From: Candidatus Endomicrobiellum incisitermitis
Lineage (GTDB): Bacteria > Elusimicrobiota > Endomicrobiia > Endomicrobiales > Endomicrobiaceae
Direction of reading: 5' to 3'
Assembly (NCBI GenBank): GCA_031275795.1
Contig: JAISOG010000004.1
Coordinates: 1 to 49,671 of the forward strand
Length of the DNA: 49,671 nucleotides
The notes beneath the pieces were generated by a model. That model was not told the origin of the DNA. It searched no databases and saw only the letters and a list, made by a program, of their open reading frames with translations. A program made the position numbers and the translations under genes. Below, piece after piece: positions 18,936 through 28,048 of the stretch. Within the stretch, counting starts at the first letter, position 1. The number at the start of each line of letters is the position of its first letter.

Positions 18936-19613
18936 TTAAAATTTATTATTCCAATTTTTTGTAGAATATTTTTCTTTTGCAAGTATATTTGCAATCTCTA
19001 TTTCTTTGTTATAGAAATAATCTTTTTGTGCTTTAGTATTTAAGTACTCAGCTAAATTTTTGGCAAAATGTTTTGTAAAAGTACTTCTATCTACATCGTT
19101 TAATTTTAAATGAACTGATCCCTGTATTATAACTTTGTTTAGACGTCGTCTTAAGCAAGATCCTACAATTTTTTTATTGTTTAAAAATAAATCATTTTCA
19201 CAAAAACTGTTAACGCACATATTATTTATATTTTCCCCTTTACAAGTTGATATTTGAGGGTCAATATTTAGTGGTTTAAGAGCATTTTTTATTGCTAAGT
19301 GTATATTTTTATATGTTTTAACTTCATTATATACATCCCAACAAATAGAAGAAACTATAAAACAGTAAGATATATCATTTTTGTGATTTACTGTAAGGCC
19401 TCCGGTAAAACGTCTAACAAAATTAGTTTGCTTTATTTCTTTAGCTTTTTGAAAATACCCAATAGTAGTATAACGTCCGTCCCATAGATATGTTCTTAGA
19501 ACTGGGTTATTATTGTAATTATTGAATATAGCTTCATCTAAAGACATATTTGTTATAGCATCTTTTTTATCATCACATATCCAGCGAAGCATTTTTACCA
19601 GTTTCCTTTTCAT
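18936..19613 (-). CDS. Lipoate/octanoate protein ligase A-like (biotin/lipoyl attachment fold)
   Basis: 225 aa from the first ATG (Met8 at 19592 has AAGGA upstream and is an alternative). Motifs: RRFTGGLTVNHKNDISYCFI, the RR-x-x-GG substrate loop, and NKKIVGSCLRRRLNKVIIQGSVHL with the catalytic Lys in KIVGS. It lacks the C-terminal accessory domain of full LplA. Predicted to transfer lipoate or octanoate to a carrier domain. The substrate cannot be fixed from sequence; octanoyltransferase (LipM type) would normally need a Cys in this core, which I cannot confirm. It overlaps the MGMT gene. Confidence 0.75.
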   Translation of the reverse strand: MKRKLVKMLRWICDDKKDAITNMSLDEAIFNNYNNNPVLRTYLWDGRYTTIGYFQKAKEIKQTNFVRRFTGGLTVNHKNDISYCFIVSSICWDVYNEVKTYKNIHLAIKNALKPLNIDPQISTCKGENINNMCVNSFCENDLFLNNKKIVGSCLRRRLNKVIIQGSVHLKLNDVDRSTFTKHFAKNLAEYLNTKAQKDYFYNKEIEIANILAKEKYSTKNWNNKF

Positions 19614-19899
19614 ATTTAAGCATTTTGATTTTTTTATTTATTCCACCTTTTGCAGAATATCCACCCATAGTACCATCACTTCTTATAACTCTATGGCATG
19701 GAATTGTTGGCGCAAAGGGATTTTTGCTTAAAGCTAAGGCTACTGCTCTAGCAGATTTGGGAAACCCTACAATTTTTGCAATTTGTTTATAAGTTAAAGT
19801 TTTTCCTGGCGGGATATTAAAACAAGCTTTCCAGACTTTTACATAAAAACTAGGATATTGGTCCATTTGTTTAATAATACCTTGTGGTATCTTTTTCAT
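19573..19899 (-). CDS. ogt: Methylated-DNA--protein-cysteine methyltransferase (MGMT/Ogt, short)
   Basis: 108 aa, only the C-terminal catalytic domain of MGMT. Helix-turn-helix VWKACFNIPPGKTLTYKQIAKIVGFPKSARAVALAL is followed by NPFAPTIPCHRVIRSDGTMGGYSAKGG. The active-site Cys of PCHRV is present, so it is not an alkyltransferase-like (PWHR) protein. It removes O6-alkyl groups from guanine by a one-way transfer to Cys. ATGA overlap with uvrC. Confidence 0.92.
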   Translation of the reverse strand: MKKIPQGIIKQMDQYPSFYVKVWKACFNIPPGKTLTYKQIAKIVGFPKSARAVALALSKNPFAPTIPCHRVIRSDGTMGGYSAKGGINKKIKMLKYEKETGKNASLDM

Positions 19900-21197
19900 G
19901 ATAAATTAAAACTCCTTTCTCTTAATTTACGGTGATAATTTATTGCAAATCTATGAGCTTCATCTCTTACAGATTGTAAAAGTTTTAATCCTTGAGAATG
20001 TCTGCTTAATAATATAGCTTTATCTTTGTTTGGTAAAAAAATTTCTTCATTTTTTTTGGCTAAAGATATAATAGGTACTTTTATTTGTAATTCTTCTAAT
20101 GCGCTTATAGCAGCTTTTAGTTGTCCTTTACCTCCATCAATTAAAATTAAATCTGGGAATATTTCATTTTTTCTAACCAAATAAGAATATCTTCTAAAAA
20201 CTACTTCTCTCATGCTAGCAAAATCGTCTGCACCTATAACAGTTTTAATTTTAAATCTTCTATAATTTTTCTTATCAGCTAAACCGTTATGAAATCTTAC
20301 CATAGATGCAACTGCGTTTGTTCCTTGAATATTTGAATTATCAAAACCTTCTATTATCGCAGGTAGTTTGGGTAAATGTAAAAGTTTTTTAAGTTCGTTT
20401 ATACTGTCTGCCCTTTTTATAGATTGATTTATTTCATCTTTATTAATTTGGCTAATCATAACTCTTTGAGCCATACTTTTAATAGCATAAAGTCTGTCTC
20501 TTATTTCCTTAGCATCTTCATAAAGCATAGAATTGCTTAAATTAGACATTTGCATCTGTAAGTCCCTTTTAAGTTTTTTAAATTTTCCATTTAAAAACAG
20601 TTCTATATCTTTAATTTTATCTTTATAATCCTTAGAGGTAATTACTCCTAAACATGGACCATAACACATTTGAGTATGATAATAGATACAAGATTTAACT
20701 TTCTTTTCTTCAGGGCGAGCTTGTTCACTAAATTCTAACTTACATGGACGAATTTTGAAAAGTTTTATAAGCCACCTTATAAACTTTTTTATGTACAAAA
20801 GTTGAGGATATGGACCAAAATATAAAGCACCGTCTTTGAGTTTTTTTCTTGTAAATGTTAAACGAGGAAAATCTTCTTTAATTGAAAATTTTATATATGG
20901 ATAAGATTTATCATCCTTCCACATAGAGTTAAAATAAGGTTTTACTTTATTTATAAGTTCTCTTTCAACGAGCAAAGCTTCCCTTTCAGAAGTACATAAA
21001 ATATAATCTATCTTACGCATAGCAGCTATAATTGTAGTAGCTTTGGAGTCTACATTTGCGTTAAAATAGGAAGATAACCTGTCTTTTAAACTTTTTGCTT
21101 TACCTATATATATGATGTTTCCTAAAGCGTCTCTCATTATATAAACGCCAGGAACTTTAGGTATTTCTTTTAATTCTTTGTGCTTAAAATCCTTCAT
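19896..21197 (-). CDS. uvrC: Compact UvrC-like nuclease
   Basis: 433 aa, compared with about 600 for typical UvrC. Order: GIY-YIG nuclease (GVYIMRDALGNIIYIGKAKSLKDR, residues 17-40), a Cys region (CIYYHTQMCYGPCLG), the UVR helix pair (YEDAKEIRDRLYAIKSM, about 226-242) and the RNase-H-like domain (EGFDNSNIQGT at 283-293, LILIDGGKGQL at 350-360, VRDEAHRFAINYHRK at 410-424). Catalytic acids and His are present in both nuclease halves. About 100 residues between the UVR and RNase H segments are missing, as is the C-terminal (HhH)2 domain. The stop forms an ATGA overlap with the MGMT gene, so the truncation is not a local sequencing slip. It incises UvrAB-marked lesions. Confidence 0.9.
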   Translation of the reverse strand: MKDFKHKELKEIPKVPGVYIMRDALGNIIYIGKAKSLKDRLSSYFNANVDSKATTIIAAMRKIDYILCTSEREALLVERELINKVKPYFNSMWKDDKSYPYIKFSIKEDFPRLTFTRKKLKDGALYFGPYPQLLYIKKFIRWLIKLFKIRPCKLEFSEQARPEEKKVKSCIYYHTQMCYGPCLGVITSKDYKDKIKDIELFLNGKFKKLKRDLQMQMSNLSNSMLYEDAKEIRDRLYAIKSMAQRVMISQINKDEINQSIKRADSINELKKLLHLPKLPAIIEGFDNSNIQGTNAVASMVRFHNGLADKKNYRRFKIKTVIGADDFASMREVVFRRYSYLVRKNEIFPDLILIDGGKGQLKAAISALEELQIKVPIISLAKKNEEIFLPNKDKAILLSRHSQGLKLLQSVRDEAHRFAINYHRKLRERSFNLS

Positions 21198-21203
21198 AAC
21201 GTT

Positions 21204-22739
21204 TTATTTTTTTAGAAAGATATACTTAAAAGATTTAAGTTCTTCAGATTTTAAAATATACGAAACTATTATAAATACAATAACTCCTGTCAATATAGCA
21301 ATTGGAACAGACACAAACAAACTGGTTGAAACTTTACATGCATGCCAAGCCACAATCCCTGTACAAATAGATGCTATAAAAGATTTAAAAAAAGAAATTA
21401 TTATAAGCTTAGTTCCTATATTACCTATACGTTTTCTTAAAAAAATGGTCAATACAATAAAGTTAAAATAAGATGAAATTGCTGTAGAAAAAGCAAGTCC
21501 ACTAACACCCATAGGGTTCATTAAAACAATGCAAGAAACCACATGTATAATCATTGAAAATATGGCAACTTTTACAGGTGTTTTTGTATCTTGAAAAGAA
21601 TAAAACGCGTTAGCAAAAATTTTAGATATAGCGTAAGCAGGAAGCCCTAAAGAATAAAAAAACAAAGCTTTGTTTGTCATAATAGAACCTAGAGCGCTAA
21701 ACTTGCCATGTTCAAATAAAAGTTTTACTATTGGTAATCCTATAACCATAAGTCCAATAGCTGCTGGCATTAAAGTAAAAATTGTAAATCTTATTGAATA
21801 ATTAAGTGAATTTTTAAGTGTTACAATATCTTTTTTTGCATAAGCCTTTGACATTGCAGGTAGTGACGCTGTGGCAAAAGCAAGTCCAAAAACAGCTAAG
21901 GGCATTTGCATTAATCTGTTAGAATAATATAATGCAGATACAGGACCATTACCTAAAAAAGAAGCGCAAATGTTATCTACAAAAGCATTTATTTGGTCTA
22001 CAGAAAGTCCAAGTAATGAAGGAATCATAAGTAAGGCTACTTGTTTTATTCCAGGATGTTTTAAATTAATTTTAAAATTTAGATGCCAACCGAGGCTTTT
22101 AAGTTTAGGGTATTGAACAAAAAAATGTAAAGCACCTCCAAGTATTACACTTAACGCAAGACCTTTGATTTGGTTTTCAGGAGAAATTAGTGGCGCAATA
22201 GACAATATATAAAAAATTTCTGACACGCTTAAAGAAGCAGGAGCAAGTGCAGGTATAAAAAATGAGTGTAATGTGTTAAGTATTGCCAAAAAAAAAGCAG
22301 CTAAACATATAAATACTATAAAAGGAAACATTAAACGTGTAAGTTCTATAGCTATTTGCATTTTTTCTGGGTTGTCAGAAAATCCCCATGCTACTATCTT
22401 TGTAAGTGCTGGAGAAAACAACATACCAAGAATAGATATTATTACAAGAATAAGAAGTAAAACTGTAAATATTGCATTTAGAAATTTTTGGGTTTCTTCT
22501 TTGTCTTTAGTATGCAAATATTGGCTAAAAACAGGAATGAAAGCTGCAGAAAATGAACCTTCTCCAAACATACGTCTAAAAAGGTTAGGTATTCTAAAAG
22601 CTGCATAGAAAGCATCTGCAAACATACCAACACCAAACAAGTTTGCAACCAGCATATCTCTTATATATCCTAAAATTCTTGAACAAACTGTACCAAAAGC
22701 AGTTTTACTTGCATGTTTTGCAAGTGTTTTATCTTCCAT
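21204..22739 (-). CDS. murJ: Lipid II flippase MurJ
   Basis: About 511 aa and about 14 membrane helices of the MOP/MviN family. The N-terminal signature is present (ASKTAFGTVCSRILGYIRDM, VANLFGVGMFADAFYAAFRIPN), with FRRMFGEGSFSAAFIPVFS after it. It flips lipid II across the inner membrane for peptidoglycan synthesis. The ATG at 22739 is chosen because AGGA lies 7 nt upstream; the in-frame TTG at 22745 is too close to that site. It overlaps the end of miaA slightly and is followed 6 nt later by uvrC. Confidence 0.94.
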   Translation of the reverse strand: MEDKTLAKHASKTAFGTVCSRILGYIRDMLVANLFGVGMFADAFYAAFRIPNLFRRMFGEGSFSAAFIPVFSQYLHTKDKEETQKFLNAIFTVLLLILVIISILGMLFSPALTKIVAWGFSDNPEKMQIAIELTRLMFPFIVFICLAAFFLAILNTLHSFFIPALAPASLSVSEIFYILSIAPLISPENQIKGLALSVILGGALHFFVQYPKLKSLGWHLNFKINLKHPGIKQVALLMIPSLLGLSVDQINAFVDNICASFLGNGPVSALYYSNRLMQMPLAVFGLAFATASLPAMSKAYAKKDIVTLKNSLNYSIRFTIFTLMPAAIGLMVIGLPIVKLLFEHGKFSALGSIMTNKALFFYSLGLPAYAISKIFANAFYSFQDTKTPVKVAIFSMIIHVVSCIVLMNPMGVSGLAFSTAISSYFNFIVLTIFLRKRIGNIGTKLIIISFFKSFIASICTGIVAWHACKVSTSLFVSVPIAILTGVIVFIIVSYILKSEELKSFKYIFLKK

Positions 22740-23631
22740 TGACAAATCCTATATCGTTTTGAACATTTTGTGTTCTAAACCAAGTATTTTGACGTTTAGC
22801 ATAATGTCTTGTATCTTTAGAAAATTCTAAAATCATTTCTTCTTTAGAAATTTGATTATCTAAATATTCTACAATATGTCTATAACCTATGCTACTTAAA
22901 GCTGGACATTTTTTACTAAATCCTAAACTTAAAACTTTTTTAGTTTCGTCTATCATTCCATTTTCTATCATGTGCTTACAACGATTATTAATTCTACTAT
23001 AAAGTTTTTCTGTTGGCACAACAATGCTAAAGTGTTTAAAATTGTAACGCTTGTTTTTTGACTTAATGTGCTCTTTTACAGTTTTACCTGAAATAATATT
23101 TATCTCTAAAGCTCTAATAAGTCTTTGCGGGTTTGACTTGTTTTTTTTGGCAGATTCTATATCTAACTTCATAAGTTCATCATATAATTTGTCTTGAGAA
23201 AGTTTTTTTAATTGCGCTCTTAAAGTTTTGTTTGTTTTAGGCATGTCGTCTAGCCCATATAGCAAAGCTTTAATATATAAACCAGTTCCACCTACTATAA
23301 CTGGGATTTTAGCTTTATTTTGTATTTCTTTTATTTTTGAATCTGCTTGAGTTTTAAATTCGTCTGCACTGTAACTTTTATCTGGAGTGACAATATCAGT
23401 TAAATGTTGCACAATGCCATCTACTTCTCTTATACCATTTTCTAAAAAAATTCCCTCTTTATTTGTACCTATATCCAAATACTTGTAAACTTGTCTTGAA
23501 TCGCAGGAAATAATTTCACCATTGTACTTTTTACAAAACTCCACAGCCATTTTTGTTTTCCCGCTTGCTGTAGGACCAGAAATAACGACTATGTCTGGCA
23601 ATTGGCACAGAGATATGTCTGTAATAGCCAT
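22729..23631 (-). CDS. miaA: tRNA dimethylallyltransferase MiaA
   Basis: 300 aa, normal. P-loop GPTASGKT near the N-terminus, the family signature GEIISCDSRQVYKYLDIGT, VGGTGLYIKALLYGL and the C-terminal RHYAKRQNTWFR. It adds dimethylallyl to A37 of UNN-reading tRNAs, the substrate that MiaB (same operon) then methylthiolates. The start overlaps the mutL stop by one base. Confidence 0.95.
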   Translation of the reverse strand: MAITDISLCQLPDIVVISGPTASGKTKMAVEFCKKYNGEIISCDSRQVYKYLDIGTNKEGIFLENGIREVDGIVQHLTDIVTPDKSYSADEFKTQADSKIKEIQNKAKIPVIVGGTGLYIKALLYGLDDMPKTNKTLRAQLKKLSQDKLYDELMKLDIESAKKNKSNPQRLIRALEINIISGKTVKEHIKSKNKRYNFKHFSIVVPTEKLYSRINNRCKHMIENGMIDETKKVLSLGFSKKCPALSSIGYRHIVEYLDNQISKEEMILEFSKDTRHYAKRQNTWFRTQNVQNDIGFVNGR

Positions 23632-25445
23632 TATTTTCTCTTAAAAAACTTTTCTAAATCATTGAGCGAAATTTTATATGCCGTAGGTCTGCCATGAGGG
23701 CAAGTGAAAGGATATTCACATTGAAAAAGATCATCAATTATCTTTTTTATTTCTGTTAAAGAAATGTTGTCTCCTGCTTTGATACTTGCTCTACATGCAA
23801 AACGTATAATTTTATCTCTTTTTTGTGATATTTCTATGTTTTTAAAGTCTTCCATATCTGCAACTATATTTTTCACAATAGGTTCAACTTCTATGTCACC
23901 TAAGAGTGCAGGATAGGCTGTTATCCTAAAAAAATTATCGCCAAACTCTTCTATATCTATTCCTATATTTTTAAACAGGTCTATATTTGCTTTTATAATC
24001 TCTGACTCACTTTTAGAACAACTTATATTTTCGGGCATAAGTAGTGCTTGTTTTTTTATAGAACTATCTTTTATTTGAGAAAGATATAATTCATACTTTA
24101 CTCTTTCTGCTGCTGCATGTTGGTCAAAAATATATAAATTGCCTTCATTTTCAACAATTACATATGTGTTGAAAGCTTGCCCTAAAACTTTTATATTATT
24201 GTCAAATTTATTGTTAATTAAAAAAGATTCTTGTTTGCCAAACACATTTACATAGTTGTCAATGGTATAATTTTTTTGGGGAAAAGAAGTTTTCCCATAC
24301 TGTATTTTAGATTCTTGAATGTAATCAGGTTTTGATATATTGTTATTTTCATAAAAAGAGTTTTTTGGAGCTGTGCTTATGCTTATATTATTTGTTTCTA
24401 AGCTGATATTTTTTTGACTTTTATTGGTAGTGGTAACCTCAGGAATATCAGAGTAAGGTTGTGAAACTAAAGCATTTTTTAAAGTTCTATACACTATGTC
24501 ATACATTGCACTTTCATTAGCAAACTTTATCTCTTTTTTTGTTGGAGAAATATTAACGTCAATCTCGCTAGGGTTTATATTAATATAAAGTAAAATTCCA
24601 GGATATTTGTCATGTGCGATAGACTCTTTGTAAGATTGGTTTATACAATGTATAAGCCATTTAGGGAAATTTAGAGCTCTAGAATTTACAAAAAGATATT
24701 GATATTTTCTGTTTTGTAAAGCATTGTCTCTACCTGTAAAATATATGTTTAAAGAAACTGTTTCAAATGTGGCGCTGACATTTTGCAGTTTTTGTGCAAA
24801 ATCTTTACCTAAAACGTCTGAAATTCTATTTATTGTTTTATCTGTTTTTAGAGTAGAAAAAATTATTTTGTTTTCAGAAACCATTTTAAAAGAAACACCT
24901 TTATTACCTAGAGCAATTTCTTCTAAAGTGCTTATGATTTTTGTTCGTTCTGTGACATCACTTTTTAAAAATTTATATCTTACAGGCACATTAAAAAATA
25001 AATCTTTAACTTCGGTTATAGTACCTTCAGCCAAAGAAGATGGTAAAACTTCTATATCTTTGCCACCTTTTACTGAAAGTTTCCACCCAGAAACATCGCC
25101 TCTTTTTCTAGTTTTGATTTCAAGGTTTGAAACAGCTGCTATAGATGCTAGGGCTTCTCCTCTAAAACCAAAAGAATGTATGTGAGATAGATCGTTAAAA
25201 CTGGCTATTTTGCTTGTAGCGTGTCGCATTATGGAAAGCTCCAAATCCTTTTTGTCCATACCAGAGCCGTCATCTTGCACTCTTATAAGCTTTTTACCTG
25301 CTTGCTCTATTTCCACTATTATAGACGAAGAAAGTGCATCTAAAGAATTATCTACTAACTCTTTAACTACACTTAAAGGACGCTCTACAACTTCACCTGC
25401 AGCTATTTTGTTAATTGTTTCTTGAGGCAAAATGTTTATAGACAC
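23631..25445 (-). CDS. mutL: DNA mismatch repair protein MutL (endonuclease type)
   Basis: 604 aa. N-terminal GHKL ATPase: AAGEVVERPLSVVKELVDNSLDA, DDGSGM, RHATSKIASF, GFRGEALASIA. The C-terminal dimerisation domain carries DQHAAAERVKYE, matching the metal-binding endonuclease motif DQHA-x2-E-x4-E, plus ACRASIKAGD and CPHGRPT. It is therefore expected to nick DNA itself, consistent with a MutH-independent repair system. The start is GTG at 25445 with AAGAGG 7 nt upstream; 11 nt separate it from mutS. Confidence 0.95.
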   Translation of the reverse strand: MSINILPQETINKIAAGEVVERPLSVVKELVDNSLDALSSSIIVEIEQAGKKLIRVQDDGSGMDKKDLELSIMRHATSKIASFNDLSHIHSFGFRGEALASIAAVSNLEIKTRKRGDVSGWKLSVKGGKDIEVLPSSLAEGTITEVKDLFFNVPVRYKFLKSDVTERTKIISTLEEIALGNKGVSFKMVSENKIIFSTLKTDKTINRISDVLGKDFAQKLQNVSATFETVSLNIYFTGRDNALQNRKYQYLFVNSRALNFPKWLIHCINQSYKESIAHDKYPGILLYININPSEIDVNISPTKKEIKFANESAMYDIVYRTLKNALVSQPYSDIPEVTTTNKSQKNISLETNNISISTAPKNSFYENNNISKPDYIQESKIQYGKTSFPQKNYTIDNYVNVFGKQESFLINNKFDNNIKVLGQAFNTYVIVENEGNLYIFDQHAAAERVKYELYLSQIKDSSIKKQALLMPENISCSKSESEIIKANIDLFKNIGIDIEEFGDNFFRITAYPALLGDIEVEPIVKNIVADMEDFKNIEISQKRDKIIRFACRASIKAGDNISLTEIKKIIDDLFQCEYPFTCPHGRPTAYKISLNDLEKFFKRK

Positions 25446-25456
25446 AAAAAAACCTC

Positions 25457-28048
25457 TTAATTATATTTTTCTTTCCAATCAGATAGTATCTTTAAGGCTT
25501 TTGTTGGACTTAAAGCATCAAGATCTACATTACGTAAATCTTGTAGAATTTTTGAATCTTCTTGAACTAAACTATTTTTGTCGCCACTAATAAGAAAATC
25601 AATTTGACTATCTGCGTTACTTTTAGAAATTGTTTGGTGATTTGCTTCTAACTTATTTAAAATTTTGTACGCTCTATCTATAACCTTATTTGGAATACCA
25701 GCAATTTTTGCAACGTGTATACCATAAGATTTATCTGCACTACCTTTAATTATTTTATGTAAAAATACAACATCTCCATTATATTCTTTGACGCTAACAT
25801 TATAGTTTACTATACCGCTAAAAGTGTTTGATAAATCTGTAAGTTCAAAATAATGTGTTGCAAAAAGCACTTTTACACCGTTATTAGCTTTCTTTTTAAC
25901 ATCTGCAAAAAACTCTATTATAGACCAAGCTATAGACATTCCATCGTATGTTGAAGTTCCTCTGCCAACCTCATCTAAAATAATTAAACTTTTTTGAGTA
26001 TATTGGTTTAGTATCGTTGCAGTTTCAGACATTTCTGTCATAAATGTAGATTGGCCACCTGCAAGATTATCGCCTGCCCCTATTCTTGTAAAAATTCTAT
26101 CTATAACGCCGATTTTAGCTTCACGTGCAGGGACAAAACAACCAATTTGTGCCATTATAACAATAAGTGCAGTTTGTCTTAAGTATGTTGATTTACCGGC
26201 CATGTTAGGACCTGTAATGATAATAATTTTTAAATTTTCGTCAAAACTAACGTCATTAGATACAAACTCTCCATTTTTTAAAATTCGCTCAACCACTGGA
26301 TGTCTTCCATCTTTAATATAAAGTTCTTGTGTGTTTGTTATTATAGGGCAAATATAATCATGTTCTAAAGCATCTTTAGCAAAACCACAAAAAATATCTA
26401 TTTCAGCAACAATTTGTGAGGTTTTTAAAATATCTTGCAAATATGAAATAATTTCTAGTTTCAAACTATCAAAAAGTTCATTTTCTAATATTAAAATTTT
26501 TTCTTGGGAAGATAAAATTTTTTCTTCCAAAGCTTTCAATTCTTCAGTTATATAACGCTCTGCGTTTGTAAGTGTTTGTTTTCTGATATAGTGTTTTGGA
26601 GCTAGATCAATATTGGATTTAGTAATTTCTATATAGTACCCAAATACAGAAGTGTACCCTATCTTAAGATTATTAATACCTGTTGCTTGTTTTTCTTTGC
26701 TTTCTATATTAGATATATACGTTTTAACGTCTGTAGATAATTTTCTTAATTCGTCTAAGTTGTCTGATACTCCATTTTTGATTACCCCTCCATCTTTTAA
26801 AGATATTGGAGGATCATCTACGATAAAATTAGAAATCCTGCTAATAACTTGCTCGTTTTTTGGAATATTAATAGGTAACCCTGACACAGAATTAATAATG
26901 ATAGATATTTCATTTACTAATTTCAAAGAATGTTTTAATGCTATTAAATCTTTCGGACTTACAGTTAGAGAAGAAATTCTTGCCGCTATTCTTTCAATAT
27001 CTGAAATTCTTTTAAGCTTCTCTATAACATCTTTGCGCACATTAGAATTATCTATAAAAAACTTTACAACATTTTGGCGATTTTTTATTTTTTCAATATC
27101 CAAAAGAGGTTGTATAATCCAGTTACGTAAAGTTCTTGCCCCCATAGCAGTTTTTGTAGAGTCTATTACCCAAAGAAGAGAATTTTCAAGCTTCCCACTA
27201 CACATAGAAGATAAAATTTCAAGGTTTTTTATTGCAACAGTATCTAAGTACATGAAATCTGAATTTCTAATATACCTTATATTGGAAAAAATACCAATAC
27301 TTTGCGGTTGCATTTCTTGTATATAAGAAATTAAAGCACCGCATACACAAACTGTCCCCTTCTTACTTAAGCCAAACTTTTTTACAGCATTGAAAGCAAA
27401 AAGTTTCTCTATGGTGTTTTTAGCATTTTCATAGTCAAAAAAATTATTATCTATATTTGAAATAGGTATTTTTATATTGGAAATAAGATCTTGCACATAC
27501 TTATTTTGAATATTATTTGAGTATATAAGAAGTTCACTGACATTGTATTTTGATATTTCTGTAGTGATCGCTTTTAATGTTGTTTCTAATGTAAAAAATT
27601 GTCCTGTAGATATGTCTGCAAAAGCAACAAAAAAAGAATCATTTACATTTTCAAAATATAGTGCCATTAAAAAATTATTTTCTTTTGATTCTAAAAGTAC
27701 ATCTTCTAAAACAGTACCTGGCGTTATAACTTTAGTTACTCCTCGTTTTACTATAGCACCTTTTGAAATCTTGGCATCTTCAAGTTGATCACAAATGGCT
27801 ACTTTTAAACCATTTGATATAAGCTTTCTAATATAAGAATTTGCCGAATGATATGGTATTCCACACATGGAAATACCTGAACGTTGAGTTAAGACAACGT
27901 CTAAAATAGGAGCAGCTTTTGATGCATCCGGGCCAAACATTTCATAAAAATCACCTAATCTAAAAAATAGAATCATTTCAGAATACTTTGACTTAATATC
28001 CCAATATTGTTGCATTAAGGGTGTTAGTTTGTTAGAAAGATTATTTAT
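25457..28048 (-). CDS. mutS: DNA mismatch repair protein MutS
   Basis: About 863 aa from the proposed start. Mismatch-binding motif GDFYEMF (Phe-x-Glu), P-loop GPNMAGKSTYLRQ, Walker B SLIILDEVGRGTST and ATHYFELTDL are intact. The first ATG at 28015 would start the protein at MQQYW, but in-frame codons upstream encode LTPLMQQYW, matching the conserved TPMMQQY N-terminus of the family. The frame is closed by TAA further up, and no ATG, GTG or TTG lies between. An ATA codon at 28046-28048 has GGAGA 6 nt upstream, whereas the ATG at 28015 has none, so I propose an AUA start. It follows the transglycosylase gene directly and precedes mutL. Confidence 0.93.
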   Translation of the reverse strand: MNNLSNKLTPLMQQYWDIKSKYSEMILFFRLGDFYEMFGPDASKAAPILDVVLTQRSGISMCGIPYHSANSYIRKLISNGLKVAICDQLEDAKISKGAIVKRGVTKVITPGTVLEDVLLESKENNFLMALYFENVNDSFFVAFADISTGQFFTLETTLKAITTEISKYNVSELLIYSNNIQNKYVQDLISNIKIPISNIDNNFFDYENAKNTIEKLFAFNAVKKFGLSKKGTVCVCGALISYIQEMQPQSIGIFSNIRYIRNSDFMYLDTVAIKNLEILSSMCSGKLENSLLWVIDSTKTAMGARTLRNWIIQPLLDIEKIKNRQNVVKFFIDNSNVRKDVIEKLKRISDIERIAARISSLTVSPKDLIALKHSLKLVNEISIIINSVSGLPINIPKNEQVISRISNFIVDDPPISLKDGGVIKNGVSDNLDELRKLSTDVKTYISNIESKEKQATGINNLKIGYTSVFGYYIEITKSNIDLAPKHYIRKQTLTNAERYITEELKALEEKILSSQEKILILENELFDSLKLEIISYLQDILKTSQIVAEIDIFCGFAKDALEHDYICPIITNTQELYIKDGRHPVVERILKNGEFVSNDVSFDENLKIIIITGPNMAGKSTYLRQTALIVIMAQIGCFVPAREAKIGVIDRIFTRIGAGDNLAGGQSTFMTEMSETATILNQYTQKSLIILDEVGRGTSTYDGMSIAWSIIEFFADVKKKANNGVKVLFATHYFELTDLSNTFSGIVNYNVSVKEYNGDVVFLHKIIKGSADKSYGIHVAKIAGIPNKVIDRAYKILNKLEANHQTISKSNADSQIDFLISGDKNSLVQEDSKILQDLRNVDLDALSPTKALKILSDWKEKYN

